A DNA stretch of 48,345 bases from Akkermansiaceae bacterium (GTDB lineage Bacteria; Verrucomicrobiota; Verrucomicrobiia; Verrucomicrobiales; Akkermansiaceae): NCBI GenBank assembly GCA_025362955.1, contig JANYFB010000308.1:1-48345 (forward strand), in the 5' to 3' direction. This document shows, in pieces, positions 1 to 9,227 of this stretch (the first letter of the stretch is position 1; each line of letters begins with the position of its first letter). Position numbers and translations under genes: made by a program. The notes under the pieces were generated by a model. That model saw only the letters and a program-made list of their open reading frames with translations. It did no database searches and had not been told where the DNA came from.

Positions 1-210
1 AAGGATTTGGATACAACAGACGTGGGCAGTAAAGGAATCAGTGATACTTTCTTAGATACTAAAGGCTTCGGCGAATACAAAGACACAAAGCCAAAGGACC
101 AGTCCTACGTTTGTATTAGCTTTGGAAAAGACGCGAAGAAGGGGAAAATGGGTGCGACACCGAGTGCTGTCGTTCCTTACGCTGGATCGGACGATGTGAT
201 CTCTTGGTAG
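1..210 (+). CDS. C-terminal fragment of a type II secretion pseudopilin-like (GspG-like) protein, 5' truncated by the window edge
   Basis: Open frame from base 1 to TAG at 208-210; C-terminus ...GSDDVISW resembles the DDITSW ending of many GspG-like pseudopilins. Confidence 0.4.
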   Translation, partial: KDLDTTDVGSKGISDTFLDTKGFGEYKDTKPKDQSYVCISFGKDAKKGKMGATPSAVVPYAGSDDVISW

Positions 211-215
211 GCTTT

Positions 216-701
216 TTATCCGATCCCGAGCGATTTTAATATTCCTCCGCAGCCATCCTCAAGCAGTGCGATTACGTGGTCGAACCCACGTTGCTCACCA
301 TAATAGGGGTCAGGCACTCTGGGATCGTCGTGGGAGTGACAGTAGCTCACGAAGGGGTGAACCTTGGAATGGTAAATCCCGGTTTTATCGAGTGCTTTCA
401 CATCCGAAAAATTGGATTCATCCATGGTTACAATTAGGTCGAAATTTTCCAAATCTTCGGCTTCAATTTTTCTCGCATTTCCATGAATCGAGTAGCCTTT
501 ACGCTTGAGAGCGTCGGACATGCGGGCGTCGGGCGACGACCCTTGATGATGCCCGATGGTGCCTGCCGAATCGACCACGAAGTCCTGCTTGCGGCCGGCA
601 TCGCAGACGAGTTTCGTGAAAATAATCTCGGCAGCAGGAGACCTACAAATATTACCCAGGCACACGAAAAGGACTCGGCAAGGCGGAGGTGAGTTTGGCA
701 T
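216..701 (-). CDS. Low molecular weight protein-tyrosine phosphatase
   Basis: N-terminal VLFVCLGNICRSPAAE P-loop (CX5R) and C-terminal VPDPYYG motif. Confidence 0.92.
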   Translation of the reverse strand: MPNSPPPCRVLFVCLGNICRSPAAEIIFTKLVCDAGRKQDFVVDSAGTIGHHQGSSPDARMSDALKRKGYSIHGNARKIEAEDLENFDLIVTMDESNFSDVKALDKTGIYHSKVHPFVSYCHSHDDPRVPDPYYGEQRGFDHVIALLEDGCGGILKSLGIG

Positions 702-752
702 TTTGGAGGGGAATTACTTTCGCGGAAACTTCTTAGTTTTTGGATTTTTGAA

Positions 753-788
753 CCGCAGATGAACAGGATAAACGCAGATGAAGAGGAT
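753..788. repeat. Short imperfect tandem repeat, unit about CGCAGATGAASAGGAT
   Basis: cgcagatgaacaggat (754-769) and cgcagatgaagaggat (773-788), 19 bp apart. Confidence 0.6.
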
Positions 789-848
789 TGGGTATGATCC
801 TAAACGACTTGAATTATGATATTAGGGGCGATGCCGCTTGTTCAAGCC

Positions 849-1622
849 TCACCTGCCATGAGATTTTTGGTCCAGAATCAAGCTGGCAGGCACGTCCAGA
901 TAGATTCTGGCCGCAGGGTGGGTTTGTAAATACGAGGCGCAGGTTTTTGGTGAAACCGGCCCTTCAACCGCCCGCCGGACAATTCTGTTTTTCTTCGACC
1001 CCCAGGCTAGCAGGGCAATCTTGCGGGCCTTCAAGATTGTGCCGCAGCCCATGGTGACCGCCTGCGTGGGGACGTTTTCGATTTCACCGAATGCACTGAT
1101 CGCATCGGTACGAGTCATTTCATGGAGATCTACTTTCCGCGTTCTGGAACTGATGGGAGTGCCGGGCTCGTTGAACCCGATATGGCCATTTCGACCAATG
1201 CCGAGGATCTGATAGTCGATCCCGCCCGCCTGCACGATCTCCTTTTCGTATCCGGCGCAACGGGCGGCTACACAGGCATCAGCGACGCCCGATAGAAAAT
1301 GAATATTGGCCGCTGGAATGTCCACATGATCGAAAAATTCCCGCTGCATGAAGAACCTCATGCTGCGCGGATCGGTGTCTCGCAGCCCGAGGTATTCGTC
1401 CAAATTGAAGGTGACTACATTTTGGAACGACAAACCTTCCTCGCGATGCAGATAGACGAGTTCCTGATAGAGCGGGCGGGTTGTTTTTCCAGTGGCCAGA
1501 CCGAGGACGGCACTGCGACCCAGGGTGGCCCGCTCACGGATCAGTTGGGCAATTTCTGCTGCGACTTGAACACAGGCCGAGTCCGGACTTTCGAACACCC
1601 GGTATTGGATCGGAGGAAGCAT
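849..1622 (-). CDS. nagB: Glucosamine-6-phosphate deaminase
   Basis: LGLATGKTTRPLYQEL, VVTFNLDEYLGL, LGIGRNGHIGFNEPGTP motifs. Confidence 0.93.
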   Translation of the reverse strand: MLPPIQYRVFESPDSACVQVAAEIAQLIRERATLGRSAVLGLATGKTTRPLYQELVYLHREEGLSFQNVVTFNLDEYLGLRDTDPRSMRFFMQREFFDHVDIPAANIHFLSGVADACVAARCAGYEKEIVQAGGIDYQILGIGRNGHIGFNEPGTPISSRTRKVDLHEMTRTDAISAFGEIENVPTQAVTMGCGTILKARKIALLAWGSKKNRIVRRAVEGPVSPKTCASYLQTHPAARIYLDVPASLILDQKSHGR

Positions 1623-1640
1623 CTTGGACTCGCAGCAGCT

Positions 1641-2096
1641 TTAAGCTTCGATCTCGACAATCAGATTGATCTCAACAGCGACGTTGAGCGGAAGGGCTGC
1701 CGCGCCGAGTGCAGTGCGGGAGTGTTTTCCACGCTCGCCGAAGATTTCGACGAGAAGTTCGGAAGCCCCATTGATGACTTGAGGATGGCCGTAAAAGTCC
1801 GGCTCGGAATTGACGAACCCGGTGAGTGCGACAATCTGCTTCACCTTGTCCAGCGAGCCGATCTCAGCCTGAATCACGGCGAGCCGGTTAAGCACGATCA
1901 TGCGGGACGCTTCCTTGGCATCCTCAATGGACACCACCGTCGGGACTTTCCCGATCACCTTCTTTTCGCCGTCAATCGGCAGTCCGCCTGATAGAAATAG
2001 CAAATTTCCACTGCGGACGCAGTTGACATAAGCCGCGACGGGCACGGGCACCTCGGGAAGAGTGAGGCCAAGTGAGTTGAGTTGTTCAAGGATCAT
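1641..2096 (-). CDS. RidA/YjgF family protein
   Basis: YVNCVRSGNLLFLSGGLP and C-terminal ALGAAALPLNVAVEINLIVEIEA, typical of the RidA/YjgF fold. Confidence 0.85.
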   Translation of the reverse strand: MILEQLNSLGLTLPEVPVPVAAYVNCVRSGNLLFLSGGLPIDGEKKVIGKVPTVVSIEDAKEASRMIVLNRLAVIQAEIGSLDKVKQIVALTGFVNSEPDFYGHPQVINGASELLVEIFGERGKHSRTALGAAALPLNVAVEINLIVEIEA

Positions 2097-3142
2097 GGAT
2101 GAACGGGTTTCGGAATGGGAGGAGCAACCGGGAAATCGTCGGACAGCAGCGCGACAAGTTGTTTCCCCGCAGGTGTTAGGCTGGCTTGATTTCCTTCCCC
2201 AAGGACCAGGCCTCGGGTCAGGTAACGTTGCGGTACCGTGGAAGGCCGGATTGAGGTAACGAGCGGTGCGGCGACCTCACGTGTGCTGGGATTGAAGGCC
2301 AAAGGCAGCCCGGTGGCGCTGAAGCTAATTTCCCAGGAGACGGCACTTTCTGCAGCACCGTGATTGAGCCACGGGTAGCGCTTGACGAAATCCGGAGTGC
2401 CATGCGACGGGAGCGTGACTTTGAAATAGACAGGAGTGGTGGAAATAAATCGGCTGAACTGAAGCTCTGGACTTGCCTTTTGTTCAACGAAAAACCGCGA
2501 AACTTCAGCACCGATGATGTTCATGCCGTTGAAGTTGCCGTGGTAGTTTTCCGCCCCGCCGGATTTTTTGGTCCAATCGTCATAGCGCGTGCTCATCAGC
2601 ATCCCAAGCTCAAGGTGGCAATGGGCGCGTGTGCGGTCGATTCCGGCGCCGGTAAACCCCATTTTCCCCAAAACCGCACCGGCGTCCACCGCATCGCCCG
2701 GCTGACAGGTGATTTCTGCAAGGTGGGCGTAAATGGAATAGAACAACGAGTTCTCCCACGGATGCTCGACGACCACGTATTTTCCGTAGTTGCTACGCCC
2801 GGCGATGGGGCTGGTGTGGACCACGCGCCCCGGGGCGATGCTGGAAACGAGGTCGAGCGGGTTGCCTAGTTTGTCACGGTTCATCGGAGCGATATCAATG
2901 CCTTCATGAAATTTGGTAAGCACGATCTGGTCGCCCACCCGGATCGGCGAACGGACGATTCCAAAACATCCCGCCTGCCACTCCTTGGAGCTCTGCCCCT
3001 CGAAGTTCCGGTCCACATACATGTAAAATTGGTCCAACTCGCCCGTCAGCAGATGGTGGTTCTCTGTCGGCAAGCGGAGATCGATCGGGGCGGCCCCCAG
3101 CACGCTGGCTAAGGAGAAAATGAGAGCGATCAAGCGAATCAT
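2093..3142 (-). CDS. Secreted M23 family metallopeptidase
   Basis: Signal-peptide-like N-terminus; FHEGIDIAP...GRVVHTS...GKYVVVEHPW...YAHLAEITCQPGDAVDAGAVLGKMGFTG...AHCHLELG; ATGA overlap with the downstream RidA gene. Confidence 0.8.
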   Translation of the reverse strand: MIRLIALIFSLASVLGAAPIDLRLPTENHHLLTGELDQFYMYVDRNFEGQSSKEWQAGCFGIVRSPIRVGDQIVLTKFHEGIDIAPMNRDKLGNPLDLVSSIAPGRVVHTSPIAGRSNYGKYVVVEHPWENSLFYSIYAHLAEITCQPGDAVDAGAVLGKMGFTGAGIDRTRAHCHLELGMLMSTRYDDWTKKSGGAENYHGNFNGMNIIGAEVSRFFVEQKASPELQFSRFISTTPVYFKVTLPSHGTPDFVKRYPWLNHGAAESAVSWEISFSATGLPLAFNPSTREVAAPLVTSIRPSTVPQRYLTRGLVLGEGNQASLTPAGKQLVALLSDDFPVAPPIPKPVHP

Positions 3143-3151
3143 TTGAGTGTG

Positions 3152-3646
3152 CTATTTCTTCTTTTTCTCCTTCGCGCCGACGCGTGGCAACTCGGCATCC
3201 AATAGCGCGATATCCGCTAGAGTCACGCCCTTCCAAATGACGAGGACGCCGTCATCGACCTGCTTATCAATCATCACGCCACCCACGATCCGACCGTTCA
3301 TTTGCGAGAGCATCCACCTACCTTGGCTAGCATTGGTGATAGCGGACAATCGGTTCGCGATATTCCCCTTAAGCCGGAATGCTACGCCGTAATCGTCCCC
3401 GACATCTGCGGGAAATGGGCTGAAAGCCACCATGTCCTTGAGGGAAAACTCTGGAATGCGGCGGAAATAGCGGGTCTGTCCGTTCGTCAACTGCGGGAAA
3501 ATCATTTTCTGGTTGTCCGTGCCCTCAGTCTCCATGTGAAAAGTGACGGAACATTTCTCCTCCTTCTTCCCACCCGCGAAAACGGAGGGAGCCAAGGCCA
3601 GAATGACCATCATCGTGACTGCTGCGATGCGCGTCTTCATGACCAA
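3152..3646 (-). CDS. Small secreted protein of unknown function
   Basis: Signal-peptide-like N-terminus (MKTRIAAVTMMVILALAPSVFAG), Lys-rich C-terminus; same strand as neighbouring genes. Confidence 0.6.
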   Translation of the reverse strand: MVMKTRIAAVTMMVILALAPSVFAGGKKEEKCSVTFHMETEGTDNQKMIFPQLTNGQTRYFRRIPEFSLKDMVAFSPFPADVGDDYGVAFRLKGNIANRLSAITNASQGRWMLSQMNGRIVGGVMIDKQVDDGVLVIWKGVTLADIALLDAELPRVGAKEKKKK

Positions 3647-3779
3647 AGTGAAGCAGAAGATGGCGATCCCGGAAGGAAAATCGCGAAGCTCCGCTGTCCT
3701 GATCGTTACGAGATGCTACCCGGTGATGGATTTGGATTCAAGGGCTGAGAAACCGTTAGCCACTGGAATAAGAAGGAAG

Positions 3780-3814
3780 TACGAGGACTGGGATTCGAAC
3801 CCAGGACCAATTCC
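3780..3814 (-). other. 3'-half tRNA fragment (remnant)
   Basis: Minus strand GGAAT TGGTC CTGGG TTCGAAT CCCAG TCCTCGT A reads as anticodon-stem 3' strand, 5-nt variable loop, perfect T-arm, 3' acceptor strand and discriminator; no D-arm or anticodon loop upstream. Confidence 0.65.
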
Positions 3815-4049
3815 GCAGGTGCTGTGGCGAGGTGGGCAAACAAATGCCGGGTGCCCGCGCATAGGTGCCTGCTTGAGGTCTCTTCGAGGCTCGGCGGGCG
3901 CCAACTGTTAGGCGAGGAAATCGCGGGCGTGATTGAAAATGGTCGACAGCATTGTCTCCCAGATAGAGAAGATCGCTAGCTCTTAGCCGAAAACGTCGCC
4001 GGAATGAAGACCGTTCGAGTGCCTGAAATAGTTTATCAATGTCCCGCAT
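3815..4049 (-). pseudogene. Degenerate DUF4186-like gene (frameshift, internal TAA, truncated C-terminus)
   Basis: MRDIDKLFQALERSSFRRRFRLRASDLLYLGDNAVD, then in another frame IFNHARDFLA*QLAPAEPRRDLKQAPMRGHPAFV; remaining C-terminal region replaced at the tRNA fragment. Confidence 0.65.
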
Positions 4050-4153
4050 CGTAATAACGCTTTGGTTTTCTCCCGGCCTGACGACGGGGGTGTATTATTT
4101 GTTTTCGTCAGCTCGTCAAAACCTCAGTTCGCTCCCGTGCCTTGGGTGCCGGC

Positions 4154-4191
4154 GACGCAAAATAGCCCGTGAATGACGCAATTTCACCCTA
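4154..4191 (+). promoter_or_regulatory. Putative AraC/XylR-type operator pair A
   Basis: gacgcaaaatagcccgt (4154) and gacgcaatttcacccta (4175), 21 bp apart, upstream of the transporter gene. Confidence 0.7.
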
Positions 4192-4349
4192 GAACCGGCA
4201 CGAGCAAGCCTGCTATGCATCTGCTACGTCTTTTAAAATGCACTGGGTTGATTTGCGAAATTTTCGTTCTCAGGAATTGATTTAATGGCTTCCAAGACAA
4301 CCTGAAAAGTTGAACTTCGAAAACCCATTGCCGAAGAACGCTTTTTTTC

Positions 4350-6959
4350 ATGAACCCACCTCACAAACTCCACTCCTTCTTGAGTCCTAATTGCCCATGG
4401 AGTCAATTGCTTTGCTTGCCTGTTGTCATGCTATTTCTGTGGCTGATTCCGGCGGCCAATTCTTCAGCTGCCGCGGAAGGATCGACGGTGGCCGAGCAGC
4501 AGAAGTTTGAACTCATACAGCGTGAGGTATCACCCCTGGTGGCGGATCTCAGCGGGGGATTTGCGGCCGCGTGCGGGGAGTTTTTGATGGTCGGAGGGCA
4601 AGAGGGTCCCGGAACATCTGGGATTTCAATTTGGTCGCTGCCGTTGGATCACGATGGAAAAGTCTCGTGGACGAAGGCGGAGGTGAGTGGGCCAGTTTGG
4701 AGCGGCTCTGCAGTTTGGAGAGATAGCGTCATCTGCGCCGGCGGCCTTGTGGAAGGGAAGCCCACGGATCGGGTTTTGAAAATCGTGATGTTAGGCGGTC
4801 AGATGAGCGCGAGCGAACTTCCGAAATTACCAAAGCAACTAGCTGGTGCGGGGGCGGCGGTGATCGGCAAGAATCTGTTGGTTTTCGGTGGCCTCTCGTC
4901 AGTCGATCCGCCTGTTTTTGAAAATACCCTGTGGACTCTCGATCTTGAAAAATCAGGGGCGCAATGGGCTGCCGCCACGCACTTGCCGGGAGCGGGTCGT
5001 GCTTTTGCGGCAGTAACGGCTCAATATGACGCTTTGTGCGTTTTCGGCGGACTCGGAGCAGGCGAGACGACCGCAACCACGGTATCGAACGAAGCTTGGA
5101 TGTTCCGCCTCACTCCGCCGGAAGCGTCCTTGCGTTCCGGTTGGACGCGGGTGGCCGACGTCCCACATCCCTCGGTAGGTGCCGTGGCGTTTCCCGTTGG
5201 ACAGGCAGCTGTCGCACTTGTGGGAGGAAGCGAGATTCCGCCTGCCGCGTTGTTTCCAACACGTATGGAACTGACAGGCGGCCGCGCACCGAAACTTTTC
5301 CACACCATCACTGACGCTTGGTGTGATTTCGACCAGCCGCTCAGCAGGCAGTGCGTTCTAGCAGCGCAGCAAACCTCGAAGCTTGAAACCAAATTTCTGC
5401 TGCTAGGCAGGGTTCCGGGTTCCGATGAAATCCGCATGGATGAGTTCAAACTCGTGCGCACCGTCCGCAGCCTCTCGTGGGTCGATTACCTGGTCATCGC
5501 CTGCTATTTCCTGTTCATTGCGACAATCGGAATGATCGCGTCGCGGCGGCAGAAATCGAGCGCGGACTTCTCACTCGCAGGCCGCAATGTGCCGTGGTGG
5601 GTCGCAGGCATCAGCATGTTCGCCACGGGGGCGAGTGCCATCAGTTTCATGGCTATCCCGGCGCTGGCGTTTTCTACCAACCTGGTTTTCCTGTTCCCGA
5701 TCATCATCTATGTCATGGCGTATTTCGTGCAGTCACGGTTGATTTTCCCGCTGTTGCGACGGATGGAAATCACCTCGACCTACGAATATCTTGAGCGCCG
5801 TTTCAACTGCACGCTGCGGCTTATTGCCAGCGCTCAATGCATCGTGTTCCAGACGTTCGGCCGCGCCAGCGTGGTGTTGGTCCTGCCGTCGCTTGCCATC
5901 TCGGCCACGACGGGTATCAGTGTTTATGTTAGCTTGGTGCTGATGTGGGCGATCACCACGGTTTATACAGCAGCGGGCGGCTTCCAGGCCGTGGTTTACA
6001 CCGACGTTTTCCAAGGAATTTTGAAATTTGTCGCGCCGCTTTGCATGATCGGACTTTGCATTTTCACGATCCCTGGTGGAGCGAAAGAGTTCGTACACAT
6101 CGGCATGTTGCATCACAAATTCGACTTCGCGCTGATGACTTGGGATGCCACCCTGCCAGCGGTGTGGATCTTGTTCATCGCCACCTTCATGGCTGGAACG
6201 ATCGTGCAGGCGGGCGATCAACCGACGATCCAGCGTGTCTTTTCCTCGCCGGAAAAAGAAGTGCGCCGGGTGGCAGCGATGAGTGCCGCGTGTGGCATCT
6301 TGATTTCCATTGTTACGAATGTGCTCGGCATTGCGATTTTCTCCTACTTTCACGCGAATCCAGCAAAGCTCGATCCGCTCGCGCAAAACGACAAAATTGT
6401 CCCGCTTTTTGTCATCCAAGCGCTGCCACACGGCTTCGTCGGCATGGTCATCGCCGCAATTTTCGCATCGGCCATGACCACCGTGGCCAGCAGCATGAAC
6501 AGCTCGGCCACGGTTTTCACCGAGGACTTCTACATGCGTTTCAAACCAGCCGCGACCGACAAACAGCGCGTGCGGGTTCTGCGGATCAGCTCCACGCTGG
6601 TGGGGCTGGTGGCACTCGGCATCGCGCTGCTGCTGGCCACGCTCAATCTCAAGTCGCTCATGGTGACATGGTCGATCATCAGTGCTTTGTTAGGCGGAGG
6701 AATTGTCGGCGTCTTCTCACTGGGCATGTTTACGCGTCGGGCTAACGGTTTCGGCGCGGTGTCCGGAGCAATCCTCAGCATCGTGATCACGGCCTGGGTG
6801 AAATTTTATACACCGCTCCACTGGCAGACTCTCATCCCGATCGCAATCATCTCCTGCATGGTCACGGGTTATTTCCTCAGCCTTTTCTCACCCCAAACAA
6901 ACAACCTCGAAGGCCTGACGGTTTTCACACCCAAAAAACCTGCCGGTGAGGAACGGTAA
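4350..6959 (+). CDS. Kelch/beta-propeller fused to a sodium:solute symporter (SSS family)
   Basis: Signal peptide, repeated GG-motif blades (FLMVGGQ, LLVFGGL, LCVFGGL, VALVGGSE), then YLVIACYFLFIATIGMIASRRQKSSADFSLAGRNVPWWVAGISMFATGASAISFM with multiple TM segments. Confidence 0.9.
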   Translation: MNPPHKLHSFLSPNCPWSQLLCLPVVMLFLWLIPAANSSAAAEGSTVAEQQKFELIQREVSPLVADLSGGFAAACGEFLMVGGQEGPGTSGISIWSLPLDHDGKVSWTKAEVSGPVWSGSAVWRDSVICAGGLVEGKPTDRVLKIVMLGGQMSASELPKLPKQLAGAGAAVIGKNLLVFGGLSSVDPPVFENTLWTLDLEKSGAQWAAATHLPGAGRAFAAVTAQYDALCVFGGLGAGETTATTVSNEAWMFRLTPPEASLRSGWTRVADVPHPSVGAVAFPVGQAAVALVGGSEIPPAALFPTRMELTGGRAPKLFHTITDAWCDFDQPLSRQCVLAAQQTSKLETKFLLLGRVPGSDEIRMDEFKLVRTVRSLSWVDYLVIACYFLFIATIGMIASRRQKSSADFSLAGRNVPWWVAGISMFATGASAISFMAIPALAFSTNLVFLFPIIIYVMAYFVQSRLIFPLLRRMEITSTYEYLERRFNCTLRLIASAQCIVFQTFGRASVVLVLPSLAISATTGISVYVSLVLMWAITTVYTAAGGFQAVVYTDVFQGILKFVAPLCMIGLCIFTIPGGAKEFVHIGMLHHKFDFALMTWDATLPAVWILFIATFMAGTIVQAGDQPTIQRVFSSPEKEVRRVAAMSAACGILISIVTNVLGIAIFSYFHANPAKLDPLAQNDKIVPLFVIQALPHGFVGMVIAAIFASAMTTVASSMNSSATVFTEDFYMRFKPAATDKQRVRVLRISSTLVGLVALGIALLLATLNLKSLMVTWSIISALLGGGIVGVFSLGMFTRRANGFGAVSGAILSIVITAWVKFYTPLHWQTLIPIAIISCMVTGYFLSLFSPQTNNLEGLTVFTPKKPAGEER

Positions 6960-6968
6960 ATTCCGATC

Positions 6969-9227
6969 ATGATTCCTTCTTGCATCACCGATGTGAACGA
7001 GTGGCTGGCCGGCCAGCGCTGCGTAGTCACAGCGCGGCTCGGTCAATATGCGCCGGAGCGATTCAACCTGCTGGTGAATGAAGCGAGGACTAAGCTAACC
7101 GAAAAGCCGTGTGAGGTGCATCTGTCCGGTTCTCGTTGGGTGGTAACAATGAAACGGACGCCAATCTTGGGAGATGTGCGGGCTTTGGATCTGGAGGTCG
7201 TCTTCACTTGTGAGTCGGGATTCTTACCGACGGCCAACGTTTCCGTGGAGTTGAATTTTTCCGATTGGTCTGATAAGAACTACGTGCTCATGCCCGCAGC
7301 CGCGTATGATGGAAATCGTTTCACTTCTCGCCGGTTGCCGTATTCCCCGAAGTTATGGTTTGTGGAGGATATCGGTCCTGACAAGCCAATCATCGTCACG
7401 GACATTCCGAAACTCAATGAACGTGGCGGTCCCTCACGCATTCAGGAACGCAGCGGCAGCATGTCGGTTCCATCCATCGGATTCCGATCCGCTGCGGATC
7501 GCAGGGGATTTTGGGTCAGGACTGGTCAGGGGAATTCACTTGGCGACTATGGCATCAGTATCGAGGAAAATCGCGATCGCACCAAGGCGACAATTTCCAT
7601 CAACTCCCCCCTGGTCCGTGAATTATATAGTTACCGGATATGTGACATGCGGTCTCCTTCGATGGATGTGCCGATGGATTTTAAAACAGGCGACGAGGTG
7701 AGAATTTCGTTTCGCCTCTACGCCTTCGATGCTCCGTCAGCACAATCGCTGTTCGATGAGTATGTAAAGATAAGGAAACCTGCCGTCACGCAACTCATAA
7801 ATCTCCTGCCATTTTCCGCATGTTTCGAGTTACAGGAAGAAAAATTCAATCGCGACAATTTCGTTCCTGAACACGGCTACTATTCCGTGGGACCACGCCA
7901 GAATTTTCTTCAGGACTGGCAGATCGGTTGGACCGGAGGCATGATCAGCACCTATCCGTTGCTCTTCGCGGGCGACGAACGCACGCGCGGCAATGTGTTG
8001 CGGAATTTCGACTGGCTCTTCCCTAACGGAATTAGTCCCTCGGGGTTTTTCTGGGACAGTGGAGCTCGCGGCACGGAATGGTATGGTGGTGACATCCGCA
8101 AGCCTCACACCGCGAACTGGCACCTCATCCGCAAAAGCGCCGACGCGGTTTTCTTCATCATCAAGCAATTCATGCTGATGGAGAAGCTTGGCATCGAGGT
8201 GAGACGATCCTGGAAGGAGGGCACGCGTTTGGTTTGCGACTCGTTGATGAGGCTGTGGAGGGACAACGGACAATTCGGGCAGTTCGTAGATTCGGTGTCA
8301 GGGGAGATTCGCGTTGGCGGCTCGACCAGCGCCGCGATTGCGCCCGCCGCGCTCGTGCTTGCGGCGGAATATTTTGAACAACCTGTCTATCTCGAAGTGG
8401 CGGTGGCCTCGGCCGAATATTTCTATCAAAACTACACCGTCGCCGGTTTGAGCTGCGGTGGGCCCGGAGATGCCTTGCAGAACCCCGATTCGGAATCCTG
8501 GTATGCGTTGATTGAATCCTACGTCGCGCTTCACGATGCCACAGGAGATCCGAAATGGATCGAGCGGGCAGGGGAAGCGGTCCGCCAGTTTTCGACATGG
8601 GTAGTGTCATATGATTTTAAATTTCCCCCGGAATCGATGTTTGGAAAAGCTGACATCCGCACGACGGGCTCGGTTTATGCAAATACCCAAAACAAACACT
8701 CCGCGCCGGGGCTGTGCACGTTTTCGGGGCTTGGCCTGTTCAAGTTGTTTCGGGCAACCGGTGATCAGTTCCCGCTGAATCTGTTGAGGGACATCGCCCA
8801 TGGACTGCCGCAGTATCTGCCGCATCCATTAAATCCGCTTGGTGATGCCGTCATCGGCCACATGTGCGAGCGAGTGAACATGACCGACTGGGAAGGCCCA
8901 GAGCGCATCGGTGAGACGCTTCGCATGACGACTTGGGCAGAGACCTCGCTGATGCTCACGACGGTTGAAATACCGGGAATCTATGTTCAGGCGGATCGAT
9001 CACTGGTTATCGCTTTCGATCATGTCATTGTGGATATCGTCTCGGATGATGAGGCGGAGTTTAGCGTGAAGATATATAATCCTACTGCGGCCACGGCCAG
9101 CGTTAGGATTTTTTCGGAAATTGCCGCCGGGTTGCTACTGCCTTTGCCTGAGAATTATCTTTTTGAGTGTCCTGCCGTAAACCTCATGCCCGGCGAATCA
9201 ACCGAAATTGCGTTTTCGAAATCATGA
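6969..9227 (+). CDS. Cytoplasmic-type alpha/alpha-toroid-like protein, putative glycosidase, family unassigned
   Basis: 752 aa, no obvious signal peptide; beta-rich N-terminus then helical W/Y-rich repeats (WQIGWTGGMISTYPLLFAGDE, GGPGDALQNPDSESWYALIESYVALHDATGDPKWIERA). Confidence 0.6.
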   Translation: MIPSCITDVNEWLAGQRCVVTARLGQYAPERFNLLVNEARTKLTEKPCEVHLSGSRWVVTMKRTPILGDVRALDLEVVFTCESGFLPTANVSVELNFSDWSDKNYVLMPAAAYDGNRFTSRRLPYSPKLWFVEDIGPDKPIIVTDIPKLNERGGPSRIQERSGSMSVPSIGFRSAADRRGFWVRTGQGNSLGDYGISIEENRDRTKATISINSPLVRELYSYRICDMRSPSMDVPMDFKTGDEVRISFRLYAFDAPSAQSLFDEYVKIRKPAVTQLINLLPFSACFELQEEKFNRDNFVPEHGYYSVGPRQNFLQDWQIGWTGGMISTYPLLFAGDERTRGNVLRNFDWLFPNGISPSGFFWDSGARGTEWYGGDIRKPHTANWHLIRKSADAVFFIIKQFMLMEKLGIEVRRSWKEGTRLVCDSLMRLWRDNGQFGQFVDSVSGEIRVGGSTSAAIAPAALVLAAEYFEQPVYLEVAVASAEYFYQNYTVAGLSCGGPGDALQNPDSESWYALIESYVALHDATGDPKWIERAGEAVRQFSTWVVSYDFKFPPESMFGKADIRTTGSVYANTQNKHSAPGLCTFSGLGLFKLFRATGDQFPLNLLRDIAHGLPQYLPHPLNPLGDAVIGHMCERVNMTDWEGPERIGETLRMTTWAETSLMLTTVEIPGIYVQADRSLVIAFDHVIVDIVSDDEAEFSVKIYNPTAATASVRIFSEIAAGLLLPLPENYLFECPAVNLMPGESTEIAFSKS

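Noticed and set aside
3780-3858. Functional tRNA gene on the minus strand
   Set aside because: Only the 3' half is present; upstream sequence has no matching anticodon stem/loop, D-arm or acceptor 5' strand.
5733-6431. 232-aa minus-strand ORF and 5945..6745 plus-strand alternate-frame ORF over the SSS transporter
   Set aside because: Out-of-frame translations of a well-supported transporter; H/R-rich shadow composition.
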